Origin: Limnephilus marmoratus | Taxonomy: Eukaryota; Arthropoda; Insecta; Trichoptera; Limnephilidae | Assembly: GCA_917880885.1 (NCBI GenBank) | Contig: OU862917.1 | Location: forward strand, 51,754,727-51,818,726 | Direction: 5' to 3' | Length of the DNA stretch: 64,000 nucleotides | In this document: piece after piece, positions 43,721 to 54,909 of the stretch | Position numbering within the stretch: the stretch's first letter is position 1 | Layout: each line of letters opens with the position of its first letter | Made by a program: the position numbers and the translations under genes | The notes under the pieces: generated by a model | What the model saw: only the letters and a program-made list of their open reading frames with translations | Told to the model about the DNA's origin: nothing | Database searches by the model: none

Positions 43721-44517
43721 AAAAAAAAATCACAGTGTTTCTTTAAATGCTATTTTAGACAATCCTCACGAGATTTTTGCTGTATTTTATACGAGTCGTG
43801 GTTTTTTAACATTTTCACAATTTTCGCTTAAATATTATCGTTTTTAATATTAGCCGCTCTCTCTAACATACATATTCAGCGCCTTAAATGCACAAATAAG
43901 CTCCTCCCAACGCAACTCTCAGACCAACATACGAATCAAGCGTTACAAAACAATTCATTTATCTGATCGGAGACTTGATCGATCGAATAGTTGGGAACAA
44001 CGGCTGTAAACTTGTTTAACAACGCTTGTAAACTCACACCATCTATATAATGTGTGCAATTCAGCCGTCTGTAACCTTTTCCCTGCGTTCTTTTAGTCGT
44101 GCTCATTTTTTTCCATTCATTTTTTGCTGTGTAATTTAATCCAAACACCGAAGAGGGGGCCAGATGCTGCTGATTGGTCTGCTGAAATAACATGGTTGAG
44201 GGGCCCCTCTCGGTTCCGACCCAGCGAGGGCCGACCCATTCAACAGCTCGATCCTTTGGAATAACAAGGTTTCAACTGTTGCGGTAAAGTCATGCGATAT
44301 TGAACTTAAAATAGCCGACTATAGATCCCACTATCGCATGACGTTAAAGCGACAGATGGAACCCCGCTATTCTGAAGGGTTGGGCTGGTAGAATAATATG
44401 CTATATACCCACGGAATGATGCGGTGCAAGTCGCTTGACTGCGTTTGGGCGTGACGGTGAGGGCCTATCAAGATTTATTACGGGTCTTTAGTACCTACAT
44501 AATGAACCGCTTTTAGT
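43721..44517. other. Unassigned; unrecognised 85-codon frame on the minus strand
   Basis: The minus frame 43936-44193 contains TKRTQGKGYRRLNC, THYIDGVSLQALLNKF and NYSIDQVSDQINELF, which read like real coding but match no family I know. 44200-44500 is unusually balanced in base composition and includes the inverted pair GTCATGCGATA/TATCGCATGAC (44289/44332). It may be a host fragment. Confidence 0.25.
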
Positions 44518-47500
44518 CCAGTCAAGTTAAACATGAAAAGGGGGTTGTGCTTGCAAAAAGTCCGGTCATTCTGAATTTTTTATATGTTGTTAGGACCTAA
44601 ACCAGTATTAAAAAAAAAAAAATTGCAACTTCGAAAATGCTGTGCGAGCGGCGGTGGAACCAAAAAACCAGGAAATTTTCGGATTTTTTTCAGTTTTTGC
44701 TCAATATCTCAGTGAAGGAAGGGTCTGATCGGTATAATCAGTATACATACTTTTAAAGTAGACTAAATTTGCTACCATTTGAGACCAAAGCAAGCTATAT
44801 ACAGTCATTGGTTTCCAAGATAAAGTTCTTCGAAAATAGGCCATTTTTTCAAAAAAATGAAATTTTTTCAAAATGGTCACTTATTTTGTAAAATATTTTC
44901 TAAAACACGCATCCCACGTCAAATATTATATGAAACAGAGTTGTAGTAAATTTAATTTGCTTTCATTTAAGACTAGTTTGATATCTGTAGACCTAACGGT
45001 TCTCTCAAGAATGCCAGATAACCAAGAACCATCATAAGTGGGTTTTGGGGAGAAATGCAAATAAACTGTTCTCACGTCTTTTTATGGTTTTATTTATCAA
45101 ATAGTTACAATTTTTTTTTGTTTTTGTTAACAAATTTTTGATGAAAAAAAGAAAAGATAATAAGTCTATCGGGAATTACGTCATCTTCAAACATTGTTTT
45201 ATATATCTACATATTAAAATGCTTGTACAAACAACATGGTACCTACTATAAGGACAAATTACATGTACACAAAAATAAAACTAATATAAATCATGTAGGT
45301 ATTGTGTCTTGGTTGCCAAATCATGTCTTTCTTTTTATCTTAGATGGCCCGGGCTTAGGCCCGCACGAAGAAGGTGTCTCGATATCTGTGATGGACGCTG
45401 GGAGAGGCGCCCAGTCTGTAGTCGGGTCATCTTCATCGTCCGAGCATTTCAGCTCCACATCCGGGATGTTAATGCACAATTTGTCACCGCATGACTGACA
45501 GAGGACTGAGCAGTGGTGCCCAGCCTTTCTTGCACAAGTAGCTCCCAGAGCATCCTTTCTTGCATTTACATGAATTTTTTTGCAGAAGGGCAGGAGGTGC
45601 GGGATTCATCGTGGTGAGGATGGGGGTGAGTCCTTGAGAAGACAGCTTCCACCCCCATTCAGTGGGATTCAAGTTGACTCCCCGCCACTTCTGCACTTGG
45701 AGGTAGCACCTTGCTGCATGGTGGCCTGCGGCATCTTCCGTCGGTGGCAAATGGGCGAGGTTTATGTTTGTTGAAGTGACAAACGTCTTATACCTCAGGA
45801 AATCCAAAGTATCCCTCGCGATCTCACCCCCATATAGAGTCACAAAGCTCTTGATGCCCGCTTCACTCACGGCTTGTGGGGTGGAGTCCGGCTGAAGGAA
45901 TACCTCCACTTGCTCAGCAATTGGTTCATTCTTGCTCAGAAGTGTGGTGATTTTTGGTCTTTCCTTGGCCAAACGGTGCTGAGGTGGTATCGCACCCGGT
46001 AAACACGTGGGTGAATAGTGCTGTTCCTGGTAATCGCCGGGAGCCCTGGTGGTTGTAGGAGGTCGTAGAGTAGTGACAGCAACCAGCTTCACCCTTCGTG
46101 CTCTTCTGAAGATAGACATTTGTCTCTTCAGCGCCTAAACCATTGAGAGAAGAACGAGCAGGTCGACGTCTTCTCCCACTATGACGACCCGATCGGCTAC
46201 TGCTCTTTTTGAAAGCGCCATCATGACGATCTCTCGATTCGCATCTCTTCGGCAACAGCCACTTCTACTCCCTCCTTCTGAAAGGCGTCACAGAGAAGAG
46301 TTATAAGCTGGAATGAGCTGCGTAGCGCCGGAGTCGTTCCGCTGTTTTGGTTTTTTTTGTAACATCTTCGGGGTAGCCGTCAAAAATGATGGATACGTTC
46401 TTCCCAAAGTGGTTTCGGACGTAGGTGGTATAACGCGCCAAAAGTGCTCGAACCGTGCTCTTCCGCTGCCACACGACCTTGTGCAAGAGGTAGCCACCAT
46501 CCAAAATGACGTGAGTGCTGGCACCAATCTATCGGCGTGTGGCTGGAAAGAGGAGTGAAAGCAGAGTACAGAGTAGATTTTGTGCCCTTGCGCATCCCTT
46601 CATTGACCAGAGACATCGGGAACGGGGCCAATTCAAACTTGAAGTCATCCTGTAAATCCTGTTCAGATTGCTTTGCAATACACACTCGCTGGAAAATTGT
46701 GAGCGGATCCACAGCCACTCTTCTGTTTTTGTCCGGCAGTTTAACGGTTGAGGTGATCAGCGTGGTAACTTTATTTTTCCGTTTTATTACTCCCTTGTCG
46801 TGCATTTGCCCCACAATTTTCATCACTCCCTCCGTTTCAACTCTCTGGGCTGTGTGGCAATTAATTTCAGGACCTGCCAGTAAACCACTACTGATAGAAA
46901 TCAAACTGTCAGTTTTGGGAAATGGAGGGTGGAGAGCAAACCAGTTTTTTAGTTTTTCCACATCACTATTATCTTGGATGATTCGAGAAGGTCTCATGTC
47001 TACATGCTGCTCTCCAGTAGGACATGAGATACTGCAAACACTTTCCAGTTCTTCACAAATGTTCAATATAAACACCATTCCTGTTGTCCACCTTGCTAGA
47101 ACGCTGTCGGAGATTCCCCTTCCTTGGGTCAACCTACCATAGGTTTTCATGGATCGCATCATGGATTTACTTCACAGCACAATAAATGGTCTCATGGATT
47201 AGTCTCATGGATTTACTTCACAGCACAATAAACCCATAAAAAGACGTGAGAACAATTTATTTGCATTTCCCCCAAAACCCACTTATGACTGTTTTTGGTT
47301 ATCTGGCGTTCTTGAGAGAACCGTTAGGTCTACAGATATCAATTTAGTCTTAAATGAAAGTTAATTAAATTTACTACAACTTTATTTCATATAATATTTG
47401 ACGTGGGATGCGTGTTTTAGAAAATATTTTACAAAATATGTGAACATTTTGAAAAAATTTCACCTTTTGGAAAAATTGGCCTATTTTCGAATAACTGTAT

Positions 47501-47791
47501 CTTGGAAACCAATGACTGTATATAGCTTGATTTGGTCTCAAATTGTAGCAAATTTAGTCTACTTTAAAAGTATGTACGCTGATTATACCGGTCAGACCCT
47601 TCCTTCACTGAGATATTGAGCAAAAACTGAAAAAAATCCGAAAATTTCCTGGTTTTTGGTATCCACCGCCGCTCGCACAGCACTTTCGAAGTTGCAATTT
47701 TTTTTTTTAATTACTGGTTTAGGTCCTAACAACATATAAAAAATTCAGAATGACCGGACCTTTTGCAAGCACGGATGTACATCTTGACTGG
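44518..47791. mobile_element. Long-TIR element 1 with FEN1/XPG-like nuclease pseudogene
   Basis: Ends CCAGTCAAG / CTTGACTGG. The inverted repeats run about 44518-45087 and 47233-47791 (about 560-570 bp, high identity) and share CTTGCAAAAxGTCCGGTCAT and ATATGTTGTTAGGACC. AGT flanks both sides (44515-44517, 47792-47794); a longer TSD is not convincing. The enclosed gene lies on the minus strand. Related to element 2 by the first bases (CCAGTCA), by CTTGCAAAA-GTC and ATATGTTGTTARG in the TIRs, and by the protein. Confidence 0.85.
45340..47162 (-). pseudogene. FEN1/XPG-like nuclease with CXC tail, frameshifted
   Basis: Reading from 47162: an N-terminal region with EEQHVD-like QHVDMRPSRIIQDNSDVEKL, INCHTAQRVETEGVMKI and DPLTIFQRVCIAKQSEQDL. 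A shifted frame at 46301-46504 gives MDGGYLLHKVVW, IIFDGYP and KTKTAERLRR; another (45926-46255) gives VFTGCDTTSAPFGQGKTK; 45484-46119 gives FVTLYGGEIARDTLDFLRYK and QKWRGVNLNPTEWGW, then CKCKKGCSGSYLC, continuing after one more frameshift as RKAGHHCSVLCQSCGDKLC. At least four frame changes, so inactive. Domain order equals that of 48493-50052, but this copy retains about 140 more N-terminal residues. Confidence 0.8.
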
Positions 47792-47952
47792 AGTATTTTA
47801 ATTTTTACAAATCACTAGTTTTACTACCTGGCTTCGCCCACTTCACATTTTGGTTTTAGATGGTCTTAAGATGAAGCCATAATAAATAATGCAAAATCAT
47901 ACAAAATCATCTGTTTTTGTTTTGAAAATTTTATCGCTTAGAAGTATTATAG
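47792..47952. repeat. Spacer between the two elements (dispersed repeat)
   Basis: From about 47870 this equals the inverse of 32224-32350, ending in TATTATAG at 47945-47952, the left TSD of element 2. Element 1 ends only 153 bases to the left of it. Confidence 0.7.
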
Positions 47953-50751
47953 CCCAGTCATTCCGTAGTTTTACCTTGCAAAAGGTCATGTAGTAGCGAT
48001 TTTGATATATGTTGTTAAGATTGGGACTCTAAAGAAAAAAAAAAGTTTTCGACCTCGGGAGGGTGGAGCTCGATCCGCCATCTTGGATTTAAGGTCCTAA
48101 AATTTGGTTTTTTCAAAATAATTATGAAATGGTTGATTTTACAACCAAGTTGTTCAAGGTAAACTTGAAGAAAACTAAATTACGTACATTTTATGTTTAC
48201 AGTTTTTTTTGTAAGTCTAATAGGTAACGAGTTACAGCGGAAGAAAGAAGACAATTTTGACAAAAAATTGTAAAACTCAAGTTTTCTTGATAAATTTTTG
48301 TAAGAACATATTACAAAATATCATTTTAACGTATTCCCACAAACAATATACTTATATAGCATCACCCGTGTGCTCGATTACGTTGATTGACGTTGTTATA
48401 GTGGGCTCCTAGTCTATAGCTGATTTGGCAACACTGATTGAGTCCTGGTTACTGGACGATGCCTGGACGCTCGGTCTATCGGACGTCGGAGGATGTCGAA
48501 CATGGTTACCAGGTATACAAATTTTGAATCTATTAAATTCAAACGTAAGGACAAAGTTGTTCCATTAGTAGCAGTCAACAGCAGCATCAAGATCGGCGAA
48601 ACAACTATTTCCATCAACCCGCTAATGTTGTTCCAGAGAGTGTGTATTTTGAAGAAATCCGACGAAGAATTGAAGGATTACCTTAAATTCGAACTCGCCC
48701 CATTTCCCTTGTCGCTTTTCTCTGAAGAAGGAATGCGCAAAGGTACGAAATCATCATTTTATGGTGTTTTTGAACAACTTCCAGAAGGCGTGCAACTTGA
48801 AGGTAGCAAAATTAATGTTGTGGATGGAGGATACCTTTTACATAAAGTTGTATGGAATGGTAATGATTTTTTGGGGTCAATTGGCGAGAAGTACGTTCAC
48901 TATGTAAGAAATCACTATGGATCACATGCAGTTATTGTTTTCGATGGATATCCGCTAGATGATGGTGAAAAAAAAACAAAAACCGCAGAAAGACTTCGCC
49001 GATCGAAGAAGCATATGTCTGCAGATGTTCTTTTCGATGAAACAATGCCAGCTCATGTTTCACAAGAACGTTTTTTAGCCAATGAAAATATCAAATTCCG
49101 TCTGATTTCGATGCTTACAAAGCAATTTATACCTGATTTTACAGTTCAGCAGGCTGAAGAAGATGCTGATGAGTTGATTGTCAATACTGCGATTCCCTTG
49201 TGTTCATCATTTGACGCTGTATTCGTTATTTGCGAAGACGTTGATCTCCTAGTTCTGCTAACAGCATTGGCACCACCCGAAAATAGTATATATCTTCGCA
49301 AACCCGGGAGAGGCAAAACTTTTGAAAGACTGTATTCCGCGAATAGTGTGAAATACAAAGAAGCGGCTGAGAATATTCTGTTTCTTCATGCCTTTAGTGG
49401 CTGCGATACAACATCGTCCTTCTTCAACCAAGGAAAAACAAAATTTTGTTCACTTGTACAGAACGACACAAGACTCAATGCCATGATAGAAATCTTCAAA
49501 TAACATGATGCAAAACCAGAAGACATAGCAGATGCAGGAACACGCTTTCTTGTTGCTTTGTACGGGGGTGACATGGATAAGGAAACCTTGGAAGAAGTCC
49601 GCTACCAACGTTTCGCAAAGTCAACAACAAAAAGCAAATTCAATCTTGCCTCTTTGCCACCAACGAACGACGCTGCACGGTACCATGCATTTAGGACGTA
49701 CCACCAAGTCCAAAAATGGTATGGAATCCAAAAAAATTCAGAAAACTGGGGCTGGAAACGTGGCACCAACGGGCGTGTTCCAGTAAGAACAAAGAAACCA
49801 GCACCCGAGACTTTATTGAAATTTATTTCATGTAATTGTAAAAAAGGATGCGGCGTTGCATGTGGCTGCAGGAAAGCTGGATTGAATTGTTCTATTGTGT
49901 GTGGGTGCTGTAATGCTCAAACATGCCGAAATTCGCCAGAGGTTCATATCGATGTCGAGGAAGAAGATGAAGAGATTTTATCAATGGAAGCCCAGAATCT
50001 CAGTACCACAGGCAATGAATTAGAAGATGACATTGATGAAGAGTGTTATTAAGATGTCGATATCAACCAACCGGCATCAACAAAAAAATATCATTACGCA
50101 ATAGCCAATATATAAAATAATTTCGAAATCTACCATCGCTGGTATATCTGTGGAGTAGACCTACAGGGGATACCACAATAAAAAATGCGCCATGTTCTCT
50201 ACCTCATGGTAGTGTGGAAATGAGTTAACAAAATTATTATAATTATATGACAAAAAATATATTATATAATAAATTATGTATAAAATGGTCACCAACACTA
50301 ACTGGGCGAAGCCAAACCAAAAGCTGCCTACAGGGCCTAGCAGTAAAACCCTACGGAGCGGGTTTTTAACAGCTAGTTATGTAATGAATAACCCGAAAAA
50401 TAACACAAATTGGGAATTTCATCATTTTTTAGAAAAATATTCACATTTCCGCCACCGTAACTCGTTACCTATTAGACTTACAAAAAAAAACTGTTAATAT
50501 AAAATGTACGTAATTTAGTTTTCTTCAAGTTCACCTTGAACAACTTGGTTGTAAAATCAACCATTTCATAATTATTTAGAAAAAACCGAATTTTGGGACC
50601 TTCAATCCAAGATGGCGGATCGAGCTCGACCCTCCCGAGGTCGAAAACTTTTTTTTTTCTTTAGAGTCCCAATCTTAATAACATATATCAAAATCGCTAC
50701 TACATGACCTTTTGCAAGCTAAAGGCCTTTTTAACTACGGAATGACTGGGC
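47953..50751. mobile_element. Long-TIR element 2 carrying a FEN1/XPG-like nuclease gene, 2.8 kb
   Basis: TIRs of about 290 bp (47953-48240 and about 50453-50751) begin CCCAGTCATTCCGTAG and are more than 90% alike apart from one short insertion near the right end. TATTATAG at 47945-47952 and 50752-50759 is the target duplication (8 bp, or 7 if the first G belongs to the TIR). The empty site is preserved at 32224-32350. One gene lies inside on the plus strand and no DDE transposase is visible. Academ transposons are known to carry an XPG-like nuclease and a cysteine cluster, but have 3-4 bp TSDs; KDZ elements have CXC motifs and 8-bp TSDs. Assignment is open. Confidence 0.88.
48493..50052 (+). 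CDS. FEN1/XPG-family nuclease fused to a CXC-type cysteine motif (one internal stop)
   Basis: Residues 1-336 run from the ATG at 48493 to a TAA at 49501, after which the same frame continues to 50052. FEN1-type acidic residues are in order: D111 in NVVDGGYLLHK, D151 in VIVFDGYP, E222-E223/D224/D226 in AEEDADELIV, D249/D251 in VICEDVDLLVLL, D305 in SGCDTT. KTAERLRR (163-170) follows the second block. After the stop come KFNLASLPPTNDAARYHAF and WGWKRG, then CNCKKGCGVACGC and AGLNCSIVCGC (10 Cys), resembling the CXC/tesmin repeat, then an acidic tail. FEN1/XPG enzymes cut branched or flap DNA; the CXC part probably binds DNA. Role in transposition is inference. Real N-terminus may lie in an upstream exon. 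Confidence 0.85.
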
Positions 50752-50779
50752 TATTATAGATGCTTCAATTATACTGCGT

Positions 50780-51315
50780 GTAGAACATACCTTGTGTCGG
50801 TAATATTTTTTATAAGTCTTAATAAGTCTATAAAAAAATAAAGTATAAGGTCTATAAAAAACACTTTCTAGTCCAAATTCTCCTATTTATAAACCCCTTT
50901 TTGGATATTTTATTTTATTGTAAATTGGCAAATTCAGTTTCTTTTATAATAATCGCCAATAATTGACATTTAAATAAGCTCGAACTTCACAAAATAAAAT
51001 AAAATAGGCATTTTCGCGTTGTTCTTTTACAATACGGCCGCTAGTCGACGAATCTGGATTTTGAAAGTGAACCTTATACCGTCCACCGAAAAACTACTGA
51101 CTCGACACCAGTGGTGGACTAAGGGGGGGGGGGGGGGGCGGGGGGGGCAGCCCGCTCCGGGCCCCTGGTCCCCCCAGAGGCCTCTATATGTTGTAACAGA
51201 TACAAATTAAGCATATGAAAATGTAATAAGGATTATACGGTGAATAATGTATCTGCGTAATATTTAAAATTGAATGCAATAATATTAATTGAAGATTACC
51301 TATTATTGATCTAAC
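50780..51315. other. Dispersed repeat continuing, then a truncated hAT left end
   Basis: To about 51010 this is the inverse of 31955-32200. At 51106 a second left end of the CAGTGGYGGACTAAGG family appears with a long G tract and GGGCCCCTGGTCC, then breaks off at about 51190. No gene. Confidence 0.6.
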
Positions 51316-51879
51316 CAGTGGCGGACTAAGGGGGGCGGGGAGGGCGGGGGGGGGGGGGGGGGGTCTGCCCCGGGCCCCCGGTCCTGGGGGGGCCCCAAAC
51401 GCCTCCATGTTTCCTTGATCAAATCCTAAACAAGGCTTTACGGCACCAGGAGACTGTAAATATTTTTTTGTCATTTTTTATTTCAATTTTTGGAAGAAGC
51501 ACTTGTTAAGAATGCTCTCACCAATTTTTATTACAATAGAATATTTTATTGCGTAAAGCGTTTGAAACAGTTTACATGTTGAATTATCCTTCAGCCAAAC
51601 GTTGAATGCGTTTTTCTCGAAACTTTTTAACACGTTTTTCAACCTGGTTGGCAACATATTAAACAAACTATACATCCGATTTGCATGCACCAATTGCCTC
51701 CATGAAAATCCAGTGCCTCCATGTAGGTGAATTTCGATATCTAAAAAAAGAAAAAATAGTGGACCAGCGAATTTTATTTCGATTTTTTATGGTAAATTTT
51801 CATCGTTCATGAAAATAAAAAATAAAATAGAAGGGGGCCTTTTATATAACCAAATAATCCCTACATGATGTCATAGTCA

Positions 51880-52275
51880 GGACCGGATTAAACATGTCGG
51901 GGCCCCTAGGCAATGAACGTCTCGAGGCCCCTAGCTGATACGTGGCCCTTAGGCAGTGGCCTACACCGTTTTGTGGACAGTACGGCCCTGCCAGGGCTGG
52001 CTTAAACATGTCAGGGCCCCTAGGCAATGCACGACTGGAGGCCCCTTTACTCTAGGCAATGCACGCACGAGGCCCCTTTACCCTCGGGGCTCCTAACCAA
52101 TGTGGGGCTCCTGGGCAGTTTCCTACACTTCTTATGGATAATACGGCCCTGGCTATAGTGACTGGATTTTCGAAGGCAGTAGCCTACACTGCCTTATCGA
52201 CAATACGACCCTGCCAGAGCTGGCTTAAACATGTCGGGGCCCCTAGGCAATGCGCGTCTCGTAAAATATATACAT
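51880..52275. repeat. Cluster of CAGGGCCGGATTA-family MITE pieces
   Basis: CAGGACCGGATTAAACATGT ... TACGGCCCTG (51884-51990), CAGGGCTGGCTTAAACATGT ... AATACGGCCCTG (about 51992-52152) and a third start with CAGAGCTGGCTTAAACATGT near 52212 occur head to tail. Same family as the intact MITE 42725-43323. Confidence 0.65.
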
Positions 52276-52429
52276 CGTCTTCATAAAATACGCTGCCGGA
52301 CCAGCGTATTTTATGAAAATTTTCAGCGTTCGTAAAAAAATATACGGGGTCCCTTTATAAAAAAATCCCTATGTGGTGCCACAGTAACAAGATTTTCTAA
52401 CAGTTGTTACGATCCACCCTATTAGCAAT

Positions 52430-53482
52430 TTGTCGCCTTCCCCTCGCAAGGATTACCCCTCCTTGCCGCCGCCCCGGCGGTAGCACAGCTACAGGCCGCG
52501 ACTAGCATCTCGTCGCCTTCCCCTTGCAAGGATTACCCCTTCTTGCCGCCGCCCAGCGGTAGCACAGCTACAAGCCGCCACAAGCATGGCCCGCTCCCCC
52601 CTTGCAAGGATTACCAACCCTTCCCGCCACGGCCCCCAGCAGCGGCCGCCACAGAAATCAACGGGCCCTCGTTCAGAAAGGCTCGAAAGAACGCCCCACG
52701 TTGGGCGCCAGTGTAGCGGTCCCTAGAGGGGGGTGAGCCACCTACCTTCTGCTCTCAGCTAGCTCATGCTGTCAGCAGACGGGAAAAACTCTCCTCATTA
52801 GGGTCGTAGGTAGCAATGGGGGGGGGGGGGGGGGGTAAATGTTACATAGGTAATTGCCAAATACTCGCCCACGTGATCCGTCAAATGAAAGAGATAGCTA
52901 GGTGAAAACATATCTGTATTGACGGGTGTACACAATCACAACATTTAACAACAACATAATTAGTAATCACAAATCAACAACAGGGCCTAGCTAGGTGTTT
53001 CCTACGAAGGGATCTCTCAATTCTCTCTGGGGTGTGATCGTATCAACGGTGTATGACTAGGGGACACATTTAAAAGGAGGAATCGTGGTTACTCACAGCT
53101 GTCGGTCTGGTCCGGGGAGCCAGGGGGCAGTAATCCGGGGTTGGTGCCGGTGGTCTCCAAGTGGAGCGGTCATGTCCGCGACCACGTAAAAACTACTCAG
53201 ATCGGTTCTGATTGTAACACCAATCAAAATCGGAGATGTCGTGGGAATTCGCTCAGCGAAGCGCGGAGCGCACAGCCTTTCTGAACGAGGGCCCGTTGAT
53301 TTCTGTGGCGGCCGCCGCTCGCTCCCGTGGGGGCCGTGGCGGGAAGGGGCGGTAATCCTTGCAAGGGGGGAGCGGGCCACGCTTGTGGCGGCCTGTAGCT
53401 GTGCTACCGCGGGGCGGCGGCAAGAAGGGGTAATCCTTGCAAGGGGAAGGCGACGAAATGCTAATATGGTGGATCGTAACAC
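52430..53482 (-). mobile_element. LTR with primer-binding site, flanked by inverted leader copies
   Basis: On the minus strand an LTR-like stretch (about 53098 to 52714) starts TGTGAGTAACC and ends CCGCTACA, immediately followed by CTGGCGCCCAACGTGGGGC, a typical retrovirus-like primer-binding site, and then a GC-rich leader (to about 52440) with repeats of TAATCCTTGCAAGGGG. The same leader is present inverted at 53272-53480, beyond the LTR start. No gag or pol. GC-rich open frames here are not genes. Confidence 0.65.
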
Positions 53483-54909
53483 AGTTTAAGACTTGGTGCA
53501 TGCAAATCGGACGTATAGTTTTTTTAATATGTTGCCAACCAGGTTGAAAAACATAGTTTCATGAAAAACATCTTCCAAGTTTTGCTGAAGACATACAAAC
53601 ACATACAAATACAGACATTCAACATACAAACTGATTAAAACGGTGTCATAAAAAAATGATGTATTTACAGCAATTTTACGGATTTCCTTAAAACGTTAGG
53701 TGATAGCATCATTAACAAATGCATATTTTAGAAAATTAAATTTTTAAAAATGGCATTTTTTTAAAGTGCTCTGGTGCCTTGCTTAAAATTTGATCAAGGG
53801 AACACGGAGACGCTTGAAGGCCCTATAGGGCCAGAGACCCGTGTGAACTGAATAAAAATCTTGAAAAATTACATCAACTTTTTCAACTAGGGGGGGCCTT
53901 ATTCAGCTTTGCAGCCCCGGGCCTCTGACGGGCTTAGTCCGCCACTGGATCTAACCAAGTAATATGTAAATTATCTGAAAGGCGAAGCATGAAATGATGT
54001 CAATCTTAATTCAAAATAAAAGACGGAAGGTAAGCAATACAAATGTAGTTTATTGCATCTAATTAACACAAGTTTCTAGCGATGGAATTATAGATTGAAA
54101 TATGACTCTTCTAAAATATAATTAACTCAGGGTCGGGTACAGAATCTCACGAAGTGACATTCTGTCGGCCATTTATAATTATTCGTGAAATGGTGTTAAG
54201 TATGTGGAAAGCAGTGGCGGCGTAAGGGGGGGGGGGGGGCGGTCCGTCCCGGATACCAAGCACCGAGGGGTGACTACGACAACTCACTCGTACAGCCAAA
54301 GAATGCACAAAATCTCCCTTTATAAAGACATATCAATAAATAACTACCTACTCTTGTACCTAGCTACCTGTATAGATACTAATACATATTTTGAAACGCA
54401 TCGCAACTATATTTTCTTTTTTTTTTAATATAATTTCTAATTCCCTAAAAGAATGAATTCATCTTGCATTCATTCCCTAAGATGACTTAGCCCCCGAGGA
54501 AAATCATTTTCCTCATGGTCATCCGGGGTTTTTTATCCTTAGGTGTTCCACACAGGAGGCCCTGAGGAAAATAATTTCCTTCAGGGCCTATGTCATCTTT
54601 GGAGATGCTGTGTGGAGGGTTTTTTAAGGAAAGGGAGGAGAGGAGAGTTCTGGGAAGGAAAAGGGTTTAAGGGGTGGGTAGGAATTTGGGGTTCAGTGTG
54701 TCAACCGCCTCCAAGACCTAGTCAAACCTCACCCCATCAACCCGGGCACCCCTGCTAAATCACAAAAAGTAGCGAACCACTTGGGGTGACCTTGCAGAGG
54801 TGTCGGTTATCCAATAAAGGTTTCCGGGGCGGCGGTATCCATTCCCACCTTCCAAATTGTTTGATCTTTTACCGCGCATACCTAACATCGAGCGCGGTGC
54901 CAAATACTA

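Larger units (their letters stand above)
51316..53947. mobile_element. hAT element with about 480-bp inverted ends, perfect TSD
   Basis: Ends CAGTGGCGGACTAAGG and GGCTTAGTCCGCCACTG, flanked by GATCTAAC at 51308-51315 and 53948-53955. Beyond the short TIR the two sides remain inverted relatives for some 480 bases, including TTTTTCAACCTGGTTGGCAA and TCCGATTTGCATGCACCAA. The left half contains a frame with YSLFNMLPTRLKNVLK (51478-51693, minus), also present at the right end. The centre is filled by later insertions. No transposase recognised. Confidence 0.85.

Noticed and set aside
45580..45774. Plus-strand ORFs over 45.2-47.2 kb (including a 201-codon frame at 46537-47142)
   Set aside because: They are antisense shadows of the minus-strand nuclease pseudogene.
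44515..47794. An 8-bp TSD for element 1 similar to that of element 2
   Set aside because: The flanks CGCTTTTAG and GTATTTTA do not match well; only AGT/AGT is exact, so I did not claim more.
53093..53482. 129-codon GC-rich ORF and overlapping 82-codon frames
   Set aside because: They lie in the GC-rich leader and flank of an LTR element and have no domain; both strands are open because of base composition.
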